A stretch of DNA of 64,000 nt. Source: Natrinema salsiterrestre. Its GTDB lineage: Archaea > Halobacteriota > Halobacteria > Halobacteriales > Natrialbaceae. Position 1 is the first letter of the stretch; each line of letters opens with the position of its first letter. A program made the position numbers and the translations under genes. Shown here piece after piece: positions 1-7,956 of the stretch. The stretch lies in assembly GCF_029502005.1 (NCBI RefSeq), contig NZ_JAMQOT010000005.1, forward strand, positions 310,001 to 374,000. Direction: 5' to 3'. The notes under the pieces are model-generated. The model did not search any database and was not told the DNA's origin. It saw only the letters and a list, made by a program, of their open reading frames with translations.

Positions 1-94
1 CGATTCCCGTCGCGATACGAGTCGACTCTCGATTCGGCTCTCACCTCCCGTTCCATCGAACCGACTCGTTCGAATCCGCGATCAGGGCCGTTTC

Positions 95-135
95 GATCGC
101 GTATAGATCCATTAATTAAAATATATATTTTTGTG
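95..135 (+). promoter_or_regulatory. AT-rich promoter region of the MBL gene
   Basis: A run of A and T (attaattaaaatatatattt, about 111-130) stands out in otherwise GC-rich DNA about 55-75 nt before the ATG at 186. It is the likely TATA region; the exact start point cannot be read. Confidence 0.4.
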
Positions 136-185
136 ATAGCTACGGTGAAATTCAAGTAACAGGGAATGAAATCGACCCTATCGAA

Positions 186-1922
186 ATGCGGGCATCGTAT
201 CAAAACGCAAATATTCGCGGAGGGAACGAGTCGACGCTCCTCCGATTTACGACCGACGATGGAACGCGGGCCTGCATTCTCGTCGACGCCGGTGACGGCG
301 TCGATCTCGATTCGTTGCTCGCGGACGACGAATATCTAAGCGCCGTCCTTCTCACGCACGCACACATCGACCACTACCGGACGCTCACCAGAAACGTTCG
401 ACACAGCGCGCCGATTTATGCGACGCCGGCGACGGCGACCGTTCTCGAGCACGCACTGCCGGAAGCGCGGAAGGACAACGACCTCGGCGACGTCTCCGCC
501 GCCCTCGATGCGCTCGAGCCGATCGACGACTGGACGTCGATCCTCCACGACCTCGAGGTGCGGCCGGTCAGTGCCGGCCATACACCCGGTGGGGCGGGCT
601 TCGTAATTCGCTTTTACGACGAGAACGGAAGCGGCGAACTCCTGAACGGCGAACGGCACGTTTTGATAACGGGAGATTTCACGACGCGCCCCTGTGCGGG
701 GTTTCCGGGACTGGAATCGAACTACCCGTTCGATATCGATACCGTGTTTCTGAACGCGTCGACCGAGGACTCCTATCCGACCGCGCTCAACGATTCGATA
801 CAGACGATTCTCGAGCGGGCGTACGCCGGCTCTCGAGTCGTCGTCGCCACGAGCTCGTTGACCGGCGTTCAGTACGCGACGCTGTTGCGACACGTCACGG
901 CAGCGCTCGATCGCGACCTTCCGATTACGCTCGTCGGACAGGCGGCCAAACTCCACAACGGACTCGAGTTGGACAGTTCCGGTATCGACACGCGGGAAGT
1001 GTTCGACCGACCCGCGGCAGTACTCGAGAGCGGCCGCGTGACGATCTGCGGTCCCGATACGCCGACGCGAGGCAGCGCGTCTCGACTCCTGGGTGCGATC
1101 GAGGACGATCCCGCCGGGGTCTTTCTCCAGATCGCGACGGGAAGCGCCGAGACGGTTTCGAACGTGCGCTGTACGACGCGGTACGTCGAACTCCGGAACC
1201 ACCCCGCCGCGGAAACGATCGACGAGTTCGTCCGCGATCTCGCTCCGAGGCACGTCGTGGTCAAGCACGCGCGGGGAGAGACGCTCAAGCGATTCCAGCG
1301 TCGCTTCGATCACTGTTTCACGTGGGGGACGAACGACGAGGAGATCCACCGCTTCTACCGGGACGGAGAGTGGCTCGCTCCCGGATGGATCGCCGAGACC
1401 ACCGCGAGACAGATCCGAACGAACAGACGGGCTCTCGTCCGGGACCAGCCGTTCGATGCCGACGGGACGTTGCCGCCCGTTCGGCGGGGACCGGTCGACC
1501 TCGACGCGGAAGGCATCGATCTCGACCCGCTCGAGAACGCCTTTCGTAGCACATCGAAAGACCCCTACGCGGCTTCGGATACGGATGCGACACCCGCGGA
1601 TATCGAGGCTGCGACCACGCCCGCCGATACCGACGTAGAGACGGCAGCTGCCGATCCAGCGATGAATCGGGGAGGGGGTGACGGCGACGGGTCGGTCGAG
1701 GCGGAACTCCTCGAGCGGCTCGAGGATATCGAAGCGAAGCTGGATTCTTCGGACGAAACCGTTCGGGCACGCGTTCTCACTGACGGAGACAGCGAGCAGT
1801 TCCTGCGGCTACTGGAACGGGCCGACGTCGACGCGGGGGACGTAGTCGAGATCGCGATCTCTCGATCGGGCACCGAATCCGAGTCCGAGTCTGAGTCTGA
1901 GTCTGAGTCTGAGTCTGAGTAG
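186..1922 (+). CDS. MBL-fold (beta-CASP-like) metallo-hydrolase with Ser-Glu repeat tail
   Basis: A 578-residue metallo-beta-lactamase-fold protein. The canonical metal motif HAHIDH is at residues 58-63, and later metal-site candidates are GHTPGG (about 133) and the LITGDF strand (about 160). The middle part (VVVATSSLTGVQYATLL, then VVVKHARGETLKRF) resembles a beta-CASP insertion, as in RNA- or DNA-processing nucleases. Nuclease function is an inference. After about residue 420 the chain becomes acidic, with a short coiled-coil-like stretch (LLERLEDIEAKLDS), and it ends in an (SE)n tail encoded by a hexanucleotide repeat. The ATG at 186 is the first start after an AT-rich promoter region. Confidence 0.8.
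   Translation: MRASYQNANIRGGNESTLLRFTTDDGTRACILVDAGDGVDLDSLLADDEYLSAVLLTHAHIDHYRTLTRNVRHSAPIYATPATATVLEHALPEARKDNDLGDVSAALDALEPIDDWTSILHDLEVRPVSAGHTPGGAGFVIRFYDENGSGELLNGERHVLITGDFTTRPCAGFPGLESNYPFDIDTVFLNASTEDSYPTALNDSIQTILERAYAGSRVVVATSSLTGVQYATLLRHVTAALDRDLPITLVGQAAKLHNGLELDSSGIDTREVFDRPAAVLESGRVTICGPDTPTRGSASRLLGAIEDDPAGVFLQIATGSAETVSNVRCTTRYVELRNHPAAETIDEFVRDLAPRHVVVKHARGETLKRFQRRFDHCFTWGTNDEEIHRFYRDGEWLAPGWIAETTARQIRTNRRALVRDQPFDADGTLPPVRRGPVDLDAEGIDLDPLENAFRSTSKDPYAASDTDATPADIEAATTPADTDVETAAADPAMNRGGGDGDGSVEAELLERLEDIEAKLDSSDETVRARVLTDGDSEQFLRLLERADVDAGDVVEIAISRSGTESESESESESESESE
1875..1919 (+). repeat. GAGTCT hexanucleotide repeat at the end of the MBL gene
   Basis: One GAATCC unit, one GAGTCC and five GAGTCT units are followed by GAG and the TAG stop. 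Being a multiple of three, gain or loss of units changes the length of the Ser-Glu tail without changing frame. Confidence 0.85.
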
Positions 1923-2144
1923 TCGAACCGATCCGGGTTCGTCCGGTGGGTCGTTACCCTACGCGGACACGGATCGCACGATACTCGTGACCGAGCGCTG
2001 ACATTCAGTAGTCCCGGAGCGCCGTTCGATGCCTCCCATCGAACGTCGGAACCTCCCGTTTGCCGCGCGGATTCGGCGATCCCACTGGATCGGATGACTC
2101 GGTCAACATAAGTACGGTCCGTCCTAACCCCCGACTGAACGACC

Positions 2145-3023
2145 GTGTCGTACGATACTCACGCGCCCGATTCGAGACTCCGATCGGCGATCGACCGGTT
2201 CGGCTTTCCGCACGTGGTGACCGCGACGCTCGTGTTGGTCGCAGCGACGATTCTGCTGGGGATCGCAGCGAAGGCGACCGGCTCGGGGCTCGCCTGCGAG
2301 GCCAACTGGCCCCAGTGCGACGCCGGTCCGTACAACCTGTTCCCGGGGAGCCTGCCGAGTTTCTACGAGTGGTTCCACCGGTTCGTCGCGATGTTCGCCG
2401 GCTTCGCCATCATCGGCTCCGCGCTCGCGGCGTGGCGACTCCCCGACGTCGACCGTCGCGTGACCGGGCTGCTCGTCCTCGGGATGGCCCTGACGCCGGT
2501 GCAGGTCGCACTCGGCCGCGAAACCGTCCAGCAGTACACGATAAACGTCCTCTCGTTGCACTTCTGGACCGCCGTCGCGATCTTTACGCTGTTCCTCGTC
2601 GCGACCGTCCTGGTCTGGGAATCGCGGCTGACAGGCACCCACGTCACCGGCGCGCTCGCGCTCGGTATCGTGGCGCTCCCCGTTCACGTCGTGCTCAGCC
2701 CCGTCGTCGGCTCGGCGATCTCCTCGTACTCGCCGACGATGCAGATGACCCAGTACGGCGTGACCCTCACCCTGTTGGGCGCGGCCGTCGTTGCGATGAT
2801 GATCGGTCGCCGTCGCTTCACCGGCCGCGCCGTCGTCCCGCTGCTGGCGGCACCGCCGCTCGTGATCGGCGTCCTCTTCGTCGGCCGACAGGCGGTCAAT
2901 CCGGCCCTCGAGGTTCCCTATCTGATCGCCGCCGCCCTGCTCTTCGTGACCTTCGTGGCGGGGCTCGTGCTCACTCGCGGCGACACCGGTGCGACGAACG
3001 CCTCCGACGCGCTCTCGCGGTAG
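2145..3023 (+). CDS. ctaA: Heme A synthase, COX15/CtaA family
   Basis: A 292-residue polytopic membrane protein that should convert heme O to heme A for terminal oxidases. The first half has the family signatures: KATGSGLACEANWPQC with the Cys51-x6-Cys58 pair, the ExxHR motif at EWFHR (Glu75, His78) and a second His in LSLHFW (His139). About eight hydrophobic segments are visible. The second half has His only in THVTG and PVHVV and no second ExxHR-like motif. The start is a GTG at 2145, giving MSYDTHAPDS; no good ATG lies closer. It stands alone, with the YdjM-like gene converging from the right. Confidence 0.85.
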   Translation: MSYDTHAPDSRLRSAIDRFGFPHVVTATLVLVAATILLGIAAKATGSGLACEANWPQCDAGPYNLFPGSLPSFYEWFHRFVAMFAGFAIIGSALAAWRLPDVDRRVTGLLVLGMALTPVQVALGRETVQQYTINVLSLHFWTAVAIFTLFLVATVLVWESRLTGTHVTGALALGIVALPVHVVLSPVVGSAISSYSPTMQMTQYGVTLTLLGAAVVAMMIGRRRFTGRAVVPLLAAPPLVIGVLFVGRQAVNPALEVPYLIAAALLFVTFVAGLVLTRGDTGATNASDALSR

Positions 3024-3058
3024 GTGCGGATCGAGTTCGACGACGTTTCGCAGACGTG

Positions 3059-3550
3059 TTAACCGACAGTGACGGCGATAGCGGTTCCGGCGAGCGCGGC
3101 ACCGACGCCGAGTCCCAACAGCACGTAGTTGGCGAGGGGGTTCGCGGCGGTCGTGACGTCCAGCGAGTACCGGCGGCGGGAAACCGGCCAGAACGGGCGA
3201 ATCCCCATCGGCGTCAGCGCATCCACGATGAGGTGCGAGCCGATCGAGACGAGTCCGACGAGAAACCCGAAGGAGACGAATCCGGCGTCGGCAAACGCCG
3301 AGGACGCATCGACGAGGACGGCGGTCAGCGCGGCGAGCCCGGCACTCACGAGCAGCGCGAACGCGATCGTGTGCGTGGGGCCGCGGTGGTCGATCAGCGG
3401 GAGTCGATGATCGTAGTCGGGAAGCGTCGCGAGTGCGACACAGACCAGGCCGCCGACCAGCGCGACCTCCGCGTGACCCCCCAGCGAGACGACGGTGCCG
3501 AGCGGCGCGTACGCCAGCAATGCACCGCCGTAGTGTCCCACCTGGTACAT
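3059..3550 (-). CDS. YdjM-like (DUF457) membrane metal-dependent hydrolase
   Basis: 163 residues with several membrane segments. The family motifs are LPDYDHRLPLIDHRGPTHT (residues 43-61) and SHLIVDALTPMGIRPFWP, whose Asp and His residues would bind metal at the membrane face. The biochemical role of this family is not settled. The ATG at 3550 (MYQVGHYGG) matches the start of the paralogue at 29463; the upstream open frame is antisense to the UDG-like gene and was excluded. Two more members occur at 29463-29975 and 29972-30481. Confidence 0.8.
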   Translation of the reverse strand: MYQVGHYGGALLAYAPLGTVVSLGGHAEVALVGGLVCVALATLPDYDHRLPLIDHRGPTHTIAFALLVSAGLAALTAVLVDASSAFADAGFVSFGFLVGLVSIGSHLIVDALTPMGIRPFWPVSRRRYSLDVTTAANPLANYVLLGLGVGAALAGTAIAVTVG

Positions 3551-3688
3551 GTCCGACGGGAACGAACGAACGGATGATAAAGCCACCGTCGTTTGGCCAG
3601 TCGCCCCCGTTCGGAGCAGCCCCCAACGACCTCTCGGACCGCAGCCGTGATCGCTGGGGTTTTGATCTCCGATCGCCTCCTCACGTTC

Positions 3689-4321
3689 GTGAAAAACGTC
3701 ACCGAGAGGACGAGTAACCCGTTCGGACTCCGACCGCCCTTCGACCGGTCCGACCCCGGCGACCGGACGGCCGTCTTCGGCTACGGTGACGCCAACGCCG
3801 ACTTCCACGTCGTCGGTGACTTCCCCGGCGTCCACGGCGGCGAAACGACCGGCGTCCCCTTCACCGAGACCGAAGACGGAGTCGCGATCCAGGAGGTCCT
3901 CCGCGAGACCGGCTTCGCGAGCGGCCCGCGAGACGAACCCGTCCTCGAGAACTGCTTCTGTAGCTACGTCCACATGTGTAGCCTCCCGGACGGGCAGGCA
4001 CCGACCGAAGCGGACTACGCCGACCTCGAGCGCTTCTTCGACGCCGAGCTTCGCGCGATCAACGCGCACATCCTCCTCCCGGTCGGTGCCCGCGCGACCG
4101 ACCACGTCCTCCGGGAGTATACGACCCAGCGCCACCGATTCGAGCTCGACATGGCGTCGCTGCACGCCCGCGACGTTCGCGGACGCGGCTTCATGGTCGT
4201 CCCGATCCAGGAGCCGGTCGAGTGGGTCGACGGCGACCGCGAGGCGATCGTCTCGAAACTCGAGGCGATACTGACGAGCGATTACCGCCAGACGAAAGGC
4301 GTCGCGACGACGGTCGGGTGA
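3689..4321 (+). CDS. Uracil-DNA glycosylase superfamily protein
   Basis: 210 residues from a GTG at 3689 (VKNVTERTSNPFGLRPPF). The open frame extends further upstream, but that part is low-complexity and unlike the family. The glycosylase-fold signature is VVGDFPGVHGGETTGVPFT, followed by NCFCSYVHMCSL, LLPVGARATDHVL and VVPIQEPVEW, which has the layout of haloarchaeal UDG-superfamily proteins. The catalytic Asp/His pair of classical family 1 enzymes cannot be assigned by eye, so substrate specificity is open. The Cys cluster might bind metal, but four well-spaced Cys of a 4Fe-4S site are not seen. Confidence 0.65.
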   Translation: MKNVTERTSNPFGLRPPFDRSDPGDRTAVFGYGDANADFHVVGDFPGVHGGETTGVPFTETEDGVAIQEVLRETGFASGPRDEPVLENCFCSYVHMCSLPDGQAPTEADYADLERFFDAELRAINAHILLPVGARATDHVLREYTTQRHRFELDMASLHARDVRGRGFMVVPIQEPVEWVDGDREAIVSKLEAILTSDYRQTKGVATTVG

Positions 4322-4341
4322 GAGGAAGCGGGAGCGATCGC

Positions 4342-4647
4342 TTACGACTCCGCTTTCGGCGCGAAGACGACGAGCGCCGTACTGTCGTCGACCGCGTAGG
4401 GTGACACGTCCTGATCGCCGTCGAACTGGACGAGATCGCCCGGCTCGAGGTCGTAGACGTCGTCGCCGAGCGTGAGTTCGACGGCACCGCTGAGGACGTG
4501 CAAGACGACGTTCGATTCCGGATGGCGGTGTTTCGGAACGCGTTCGTCCGCAGCGAGTTGCAGTCGAACGGTTCGCGGGGCATGTTCGTCGAATACCTCT
4601 GCATGGGGCGCTTTCTCGAGGGACTCGAGCGACGTAGCGTCGGGCAT
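4342..4647 (-). CDS. Small cupin-domain protein
   Basis: 101 residues from the ATG at 4647 (MPDATSLESL). It is a single beta-barrel cupin with motif 1 VPKHRHPESNVVLHVLSG, where His40, His42, Glu44 and His50 are the likely metal ligands, and motif 2 DLEPGDLVQFDG. The longer open frame up to 4911 adds 88 residues of atypical composition and was not used. It converges on the UDG-like gene with 20 nt between the stops. Substrate unknown; such single-domain cupins may be small-molecule sensors or enzymes. Confidence 0.75.
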   Translation of the reverse strand: MPDATSLESLEKAPHAEVFDEHAPRTVRLQLAADERVPKHRHPESNVVLHVLSGAVELTLGDDVYDLEPGDLVQFDGDQDVSPYAVDDSTALVVFAPKAES

Positions 4648-4947
4648 AGACGAAACGAGACGGTCGAGCGACTTGTCTTCGTGTCCGTATATGTTCGGCC
4701 AATTACCACACAGTATCGCAGCAGCACCGAACGAACGGTCTCGCTCGAGCCAGACCTGTCCGTCGGGTTCCGTACTAAGGGGGGGGGGCGAACAGTGATC
4801 GGCGCTCTGTCGGCCGTTTTCCGTCCGTGCGAACCGGCGGCCCGGGCCTTCATTTAAATAGTATCGGAGAACATGTTCTCGGGACTTCCCGCTTCGTAAG
4901 AACCGGCTCACCCCGTTATACGTCGGCCCTTCTTACGTCCGGTTGTT

Positions 4948-6105
4948 ATGAGCGATCGAATCGGCGCACCCGGATTGGGGCTATCGCGACGCGAATTCGT
5001 TGCTGCGACCGGCGGCGCGGCCGCATTGACCGGACTGGCCGGCTGCATGAGCCAGGGGGCGACCCAAGAGTCCGTGCCGGCGAATTCGACGGAAGAGTCC
5101 ACCGACTCGTCCGAACCCGAGCTGCCGTGGACGAGTTCGCCGGAGGTCGTCCAGGTCGACGAGCAGGGCGGCAGCGTGACGCTGCAGTCCGTGACTGCTC
5201 AGCACGCCGTCCACCCGATGGACTCGATGGGCGGCCCCGTAGAGCTCCCGCAGGTCTGGGCGTTCAAAGCCGACGACGGGAAGCCGAGCGTTCCCGGGCC
5301 GATCCTCCGGACGACGGAGGGCAACGACATGGAAGTGACGCTCGACAACACGGGGAACGACCACCCGCACACGCTCCACTTCCACGGCGCGAAGAAGACC
5401 TGGGAGAACGACGGCGTCCCCACGACGACCGGCGTTCGTGTCGATCCGGGCGAGAAGCACACCTACACTATCCCCGCGAACGTCCCGGGCACCCACCTCT
5501 ATCACTGCCACTACCAGACCCATCGCCACATCGATATGGGGATGTACGGGATCTTCCGCGTCGATCCGAAGGGGTACGAACCCGCGGACAAGGAGTACTT
5601 CTTCACGCTGAAGGACTGGGACTCGCGCGTGAACCGTCAGATGGCCGGCGAGGACGTCGAGTACAGCGCTCGCAATCGCAACCCCGACGTGTTCACGATC
5701 AACGGAAAGAGCCTCCCGCGGACGCTCCACCCGGAGGAAGGCTCCCCGATCATCGTCGACCACGGCGACACCGTCCGCCTCCACATGGCCAACGCGGGCT
5801 ACATGTCTCACCCGATGCACACGCACAACCACCGGTTCCGGCTCGTGGAGAAAGACGGCGGGCAGCTCCCCGATGCGGCCCAGTACGAGCAGGACGTCAC
5901 CAACGTCGCACCCGCGGAACGCCACACGATCGAGTTCGAGGCCGACGCCGATCCGGGCATCTACCTCATGCACTGCCACAAGGTCGACCACGCCATGAAC
6001 GGCGAGTCGTATCCCGGCGGGATGGTCAACGGGATCGTCTACCGCGACGCGATGGATACCGACATCTTCGCGAACCTCATGGAGTACGCGGGCTACGAAG
6101 GATAG
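4948..6105 (+). CDS. Tat-exported two-domain multicopper oxidase lipoprotein
   Basis: 385 residues. The N-terminus has a Tat signal (SRREFVAATGG) and lipobox LAGC with Cys33, so the protein is probably anchored outside the membrane. Copper motifs are HPHTLHFHG (139-147), HLYHCHYQTHRHIDMGM (183-199), HPMHTHNHRF (288-297) and YLMHCHKVDH (339-348). It is about the size of a two-domain cupredoxin oxidase rather than a three-domain laccase. Cys187, His192 and Met197 have type-1 copper spacing in domain 1. Cys343 and His348 repeat it in domain 2, but with Glu353 at the axial position. Substrate unknown (phenols, metals or nitrite are possible). Confidence 0.85.
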   Translation: MSDRIGAPGLGLSRREFVAATGGAAALTGLAGCMSQGATQESVPANSTEESTDSSEPELPWTSSPEVVQVDEQGGSVTLQSVTAQHAVHPMDSMGGPVELPQVWAFKADDGKPSVPGPILRTTEGNDMEVTLDNTGNDHPHTLHFHGAKKTWENDGVPTTTGVRVDPGEKHTYTIPANVPGTHLYHCHYQTHRHIDMGMYGIFRVDPKGYEPADKEYFFTLKDWDSRVNRQMAGEDVEYSARNRNPDVFTINGKSLPRTLHPEEGSPIIVDHGDTVRLHMANAGYMSHPMHTHNHRFRLVEKDGGQLPDAAQYEQDVTNVAPAERHTIEFEADADPGIYLMHCHKVDHAMNGESYPGGMVNGIVYRDAMDTDIFANLMEYAGYEG

Positions 6106-6369
6106 TTACGGCCGACTTTCCCGCTCCGACCGAGCGTCCGATCCGCCGGTCGCCGGCCCCACGTCGGCCAACTGTCGGCGACCTGATGCGGTGATCTCGT
6201 ACCGTCGGCCTCCGATAGAACGAATAGCACCGTCCGCCTGCAGGCGCTCACACGCCCCCTCGACCGTGATCGGATGATCGTCTACCTGCGCGGCGAGATC
6301 GACGACGGAGGACGGGTCGTCGACCAGCGAGTCGAGGACGCGTCTCTCGAGGGCCCTCCGGGACGTCAT
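6106..6369 (-). CDS. Small winged-helix DNA-binding protein coupled to TFB
   Basis: 87 residues. The region RALERRVLDSLVDDPSSVVDLAAQVDDHPITVEGACERLQ reads as a helix-turn-helix and is followed by a wing (GAIRSIGGRRYEITASGRRQL), as in ArsR/PhiH-like winged-helix proteins. Its ATG overlaps the TFB stop codon by 4 nt, so the two genes are probably translated together. Its stop abuts the multicopper oxidase stop. Whether it works with TFB or regulates another gene is unknown. Confidence 0.7.
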   Translation of the reverse strand: MTSRRALERRVLDSLVDDPSSVVDLAAQVDDHPITVEGACERLQADGAIRSIGGRRYEITASGRRQLADVGPATGGSDARSERESRP

Positions 6370-7385
6370 CCCTCACGAGCCTCGCCGTACGCGTCGAGCA
6401 GTTCCCGATACCGGTTCCGGACCGTGACCGAACTCACGCCCGTTTCCTCGCCGACCGTTTCCTGCGTCAGTCCGTCGTTCGTGAGCCGAGCGGCCCCGTA
6501 AATCGCCGCCGCGGCGAGCCCCGCGGGGCTCCGGCCGCTGTGGAGGTCTCGCGCTTTGGCCGCCTCGAGGATCTCTCGAGCGAGATGTTCGGCGTCGTCG
6601 CTGACCTCGAGTGCCGAGGCGTACTGCGGGAGGTAGTGGATGGGGTCGGCGGGCTCGATTTGCAACCCGAGTTCGCCGGAGAGGTAGCGATAGGCCCGCT
6701 GGACGGGGAGTTTGTCGACGCGACTCACTGACGCGAACGCGACCAGCGTGCGCGGCGTTCCGTGCTGTCGAGCGGCCGCGTAGAGACAGGCCGTCGCCAT
6801 CGCCTCGATCGATCGGCCGGGGAGCAAGCTCTCTTCGACGGCGCGCCGATACAACACGCCGGCGGTTTCGCGACACGGCTCCGGCAGTCCGAGCGCGGAC
6901 GCCATGCGCTCGATCTCGCCGAAGGCGTGTTTCAGGTTCCGCTCTGCGGCGTTCTTCGAGGTGAAGCGTTCGTTCCACGTCCGCAATCGCTTGAACTGTT
7001 CGCGCTTTCGCCCCGAGAGGCGGTTTCCGTACGCGTCCTCGTCCCGCCAGCCGATCGTCGTACTGAGTCCCTTGTCGTGTCTCAGCGTCGATTCCGGTGG
7101 GCCGACTCGCCGTCGATCGTCGCCGTCGTCATCGAAACTCCGCCATTCCGGGCCGTAATCGATCGCGTCGGAATCGAGGACGAGGCCGCAGTCGGAACAC
7201 GTTCGTTCGCCGTGTTCCTCGTCGTGGCGGATCGAGCCGGTGCATTCCGGACACTCCGACTCCCGCCGCTCGGGAGCGGGCTGGCGCTCGCGGTTGCGGG
7301 TCGATCCCCCGTCAGCCGTATCGACGATCGTCTGAGTCATGGGCACTGTGTCCACCGGGGTCCGTTCCCCGGTCGTGTGCGACAT
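6366..7385 (-). CDS. tfb: Transcription initiation factor IIB
   Basis: 339 residues. The N-terminal zinc ribbon has Cys45, Cys48, Cys63 and Cys66 (CPEC and CSDC). It is followed by the B-finger region with the GLSTTIGWRDEDAYGN signature and by two cyclin-like repeats (about 140-235 and 240-335). TFB bridges promoter-bound TBP and RNA polymerase. Haloarchaea carry several TFB paralogues, so this may be a specialised one. An alternative start is the ATG at 7340 (MTQTIVDTADGG), 15 codons downstream. It is co-oriented and overlapping with the small wHTH gene. Confidence 0.93.
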   Translation of the reverse strand: MSHTTGERTPVDTVPMTQTIVDTADGGSTRNRERQPAPERRESECPECTGSIRHDEEHGERTCSDCGLVLDSDAIDYGPEWRSFDDDGDDRRRVGPPESTLRHDKGLSTTIGWRDEDAYGNRLSGRKREQFKRLRTWNERFTSKNAAERNLKHAFGEIERMASALGLPEPCRETAGVLYRRAVEESLLPGRSIEAMATACLYAAARQHGTPRTLVAFASVSRVDKLPVQRAYRYLSGELGLQIEPADPIHYLPQYASALEVSDDAEHLAREILEAAKARDLHSGRSPAGLAAAAIYGAARLTNDGLTQETVGEETGVSSVTVRNRYRELLDAYGEAREG

Positions 7386-7534
7386 CTTCGCTTGGATTGC
7401 AGTGGAGCGACAGTATCAACGATCGGTGGATTCCCAGCGCGTGGGAACGGCACCGGCGGTCGTCGTTTCGGAGAGCTGATCACCGGATTCGAGAGGAACA
7501 ACGTTTATTCGCTCCGAGACGACAGCACACACAG

Positions 7535-7954
7535 ATGAGTCGTGACGGAGACCGGACCGAGGACGACAGCGAGGAGGCCGTCGACCCGACGCTCGAGGCG
7601 GACGACGACCGGGTCGAACTCGGGCTGGCACTGCTCGCCCGGCTCGAGCACGAATCGCTTCCGCTCGCCGACGCCGTCGACCGAATCGAGACGGTCACGA
7701 CCGATCCGACGGTGACGCGGACGATCCTCGACGAGGCCGAACTCCGCGGGCTGATCGAGCGTGACGATGGGATTATCCGCCCGAAGAGCCGCCAGTACGT
7801 TCGGTTCGAGCAGGACGTCATCACGAAGGAGGGAGAGTTCACCTGTCGACGCTGTGGCTCCAGTCTCTCGACCGGCCACTTCATGGCTCTCGAGGCCGGC
7901 GAACTCGGCCCCTTCGGCTCCTCGTGTATCCGAAAAGTGACTGGACGGGAGTAG
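7535..7954 (+). CDS. DUF5830-type haloarchaeal protein with zinc-finger-like C-terminus
   Basis: 139 residues from the ATG at 7535 (MSRDGDRTEDD), which sits behind the TATA-like ttattc region. The N-terminal part (VELGLALLARLEHESLPLADAVDRIETVTTDP) is helical. The C-terminal EFTCRRCGSSLSTGHF and GPFGSSCIRKVTGRE give a Cys pair plus a later Cys that could hold zinc. It matches a conserved uncharacterised haloarchaeal family; regulatory function is a guess. It is divergent from tfb and convergent with the DUF7115 gene. Confidence 0.75.
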   Translation: MSRDGDRTEDDSEEAVDPTLEADDDRVELGLALLARLEHESLPLADAVDRIETVTTDPTVTRTILDEAELRGLIERDDGIIRPKSRQYVRFEQDVITKEGEFTCRRCGSSLSTGHFMALEAGELGPFGSSCIRKVTGRE

Positions 7955-7956
7955 CG

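Noticed and set aside
1875-1919. GAGTCT tract as a tandem-repeat array of another kind
   Set aside because: It is simply the coding microsatellite of the MBL gene.
2060-3626. Two long open frames overlapping heme A synthase on both strands
   Set aside because: Both are Arg-rich shadows of the ctaA and YdjM-like genes; GC-rich haloarchaeal DNA gives such frames often.
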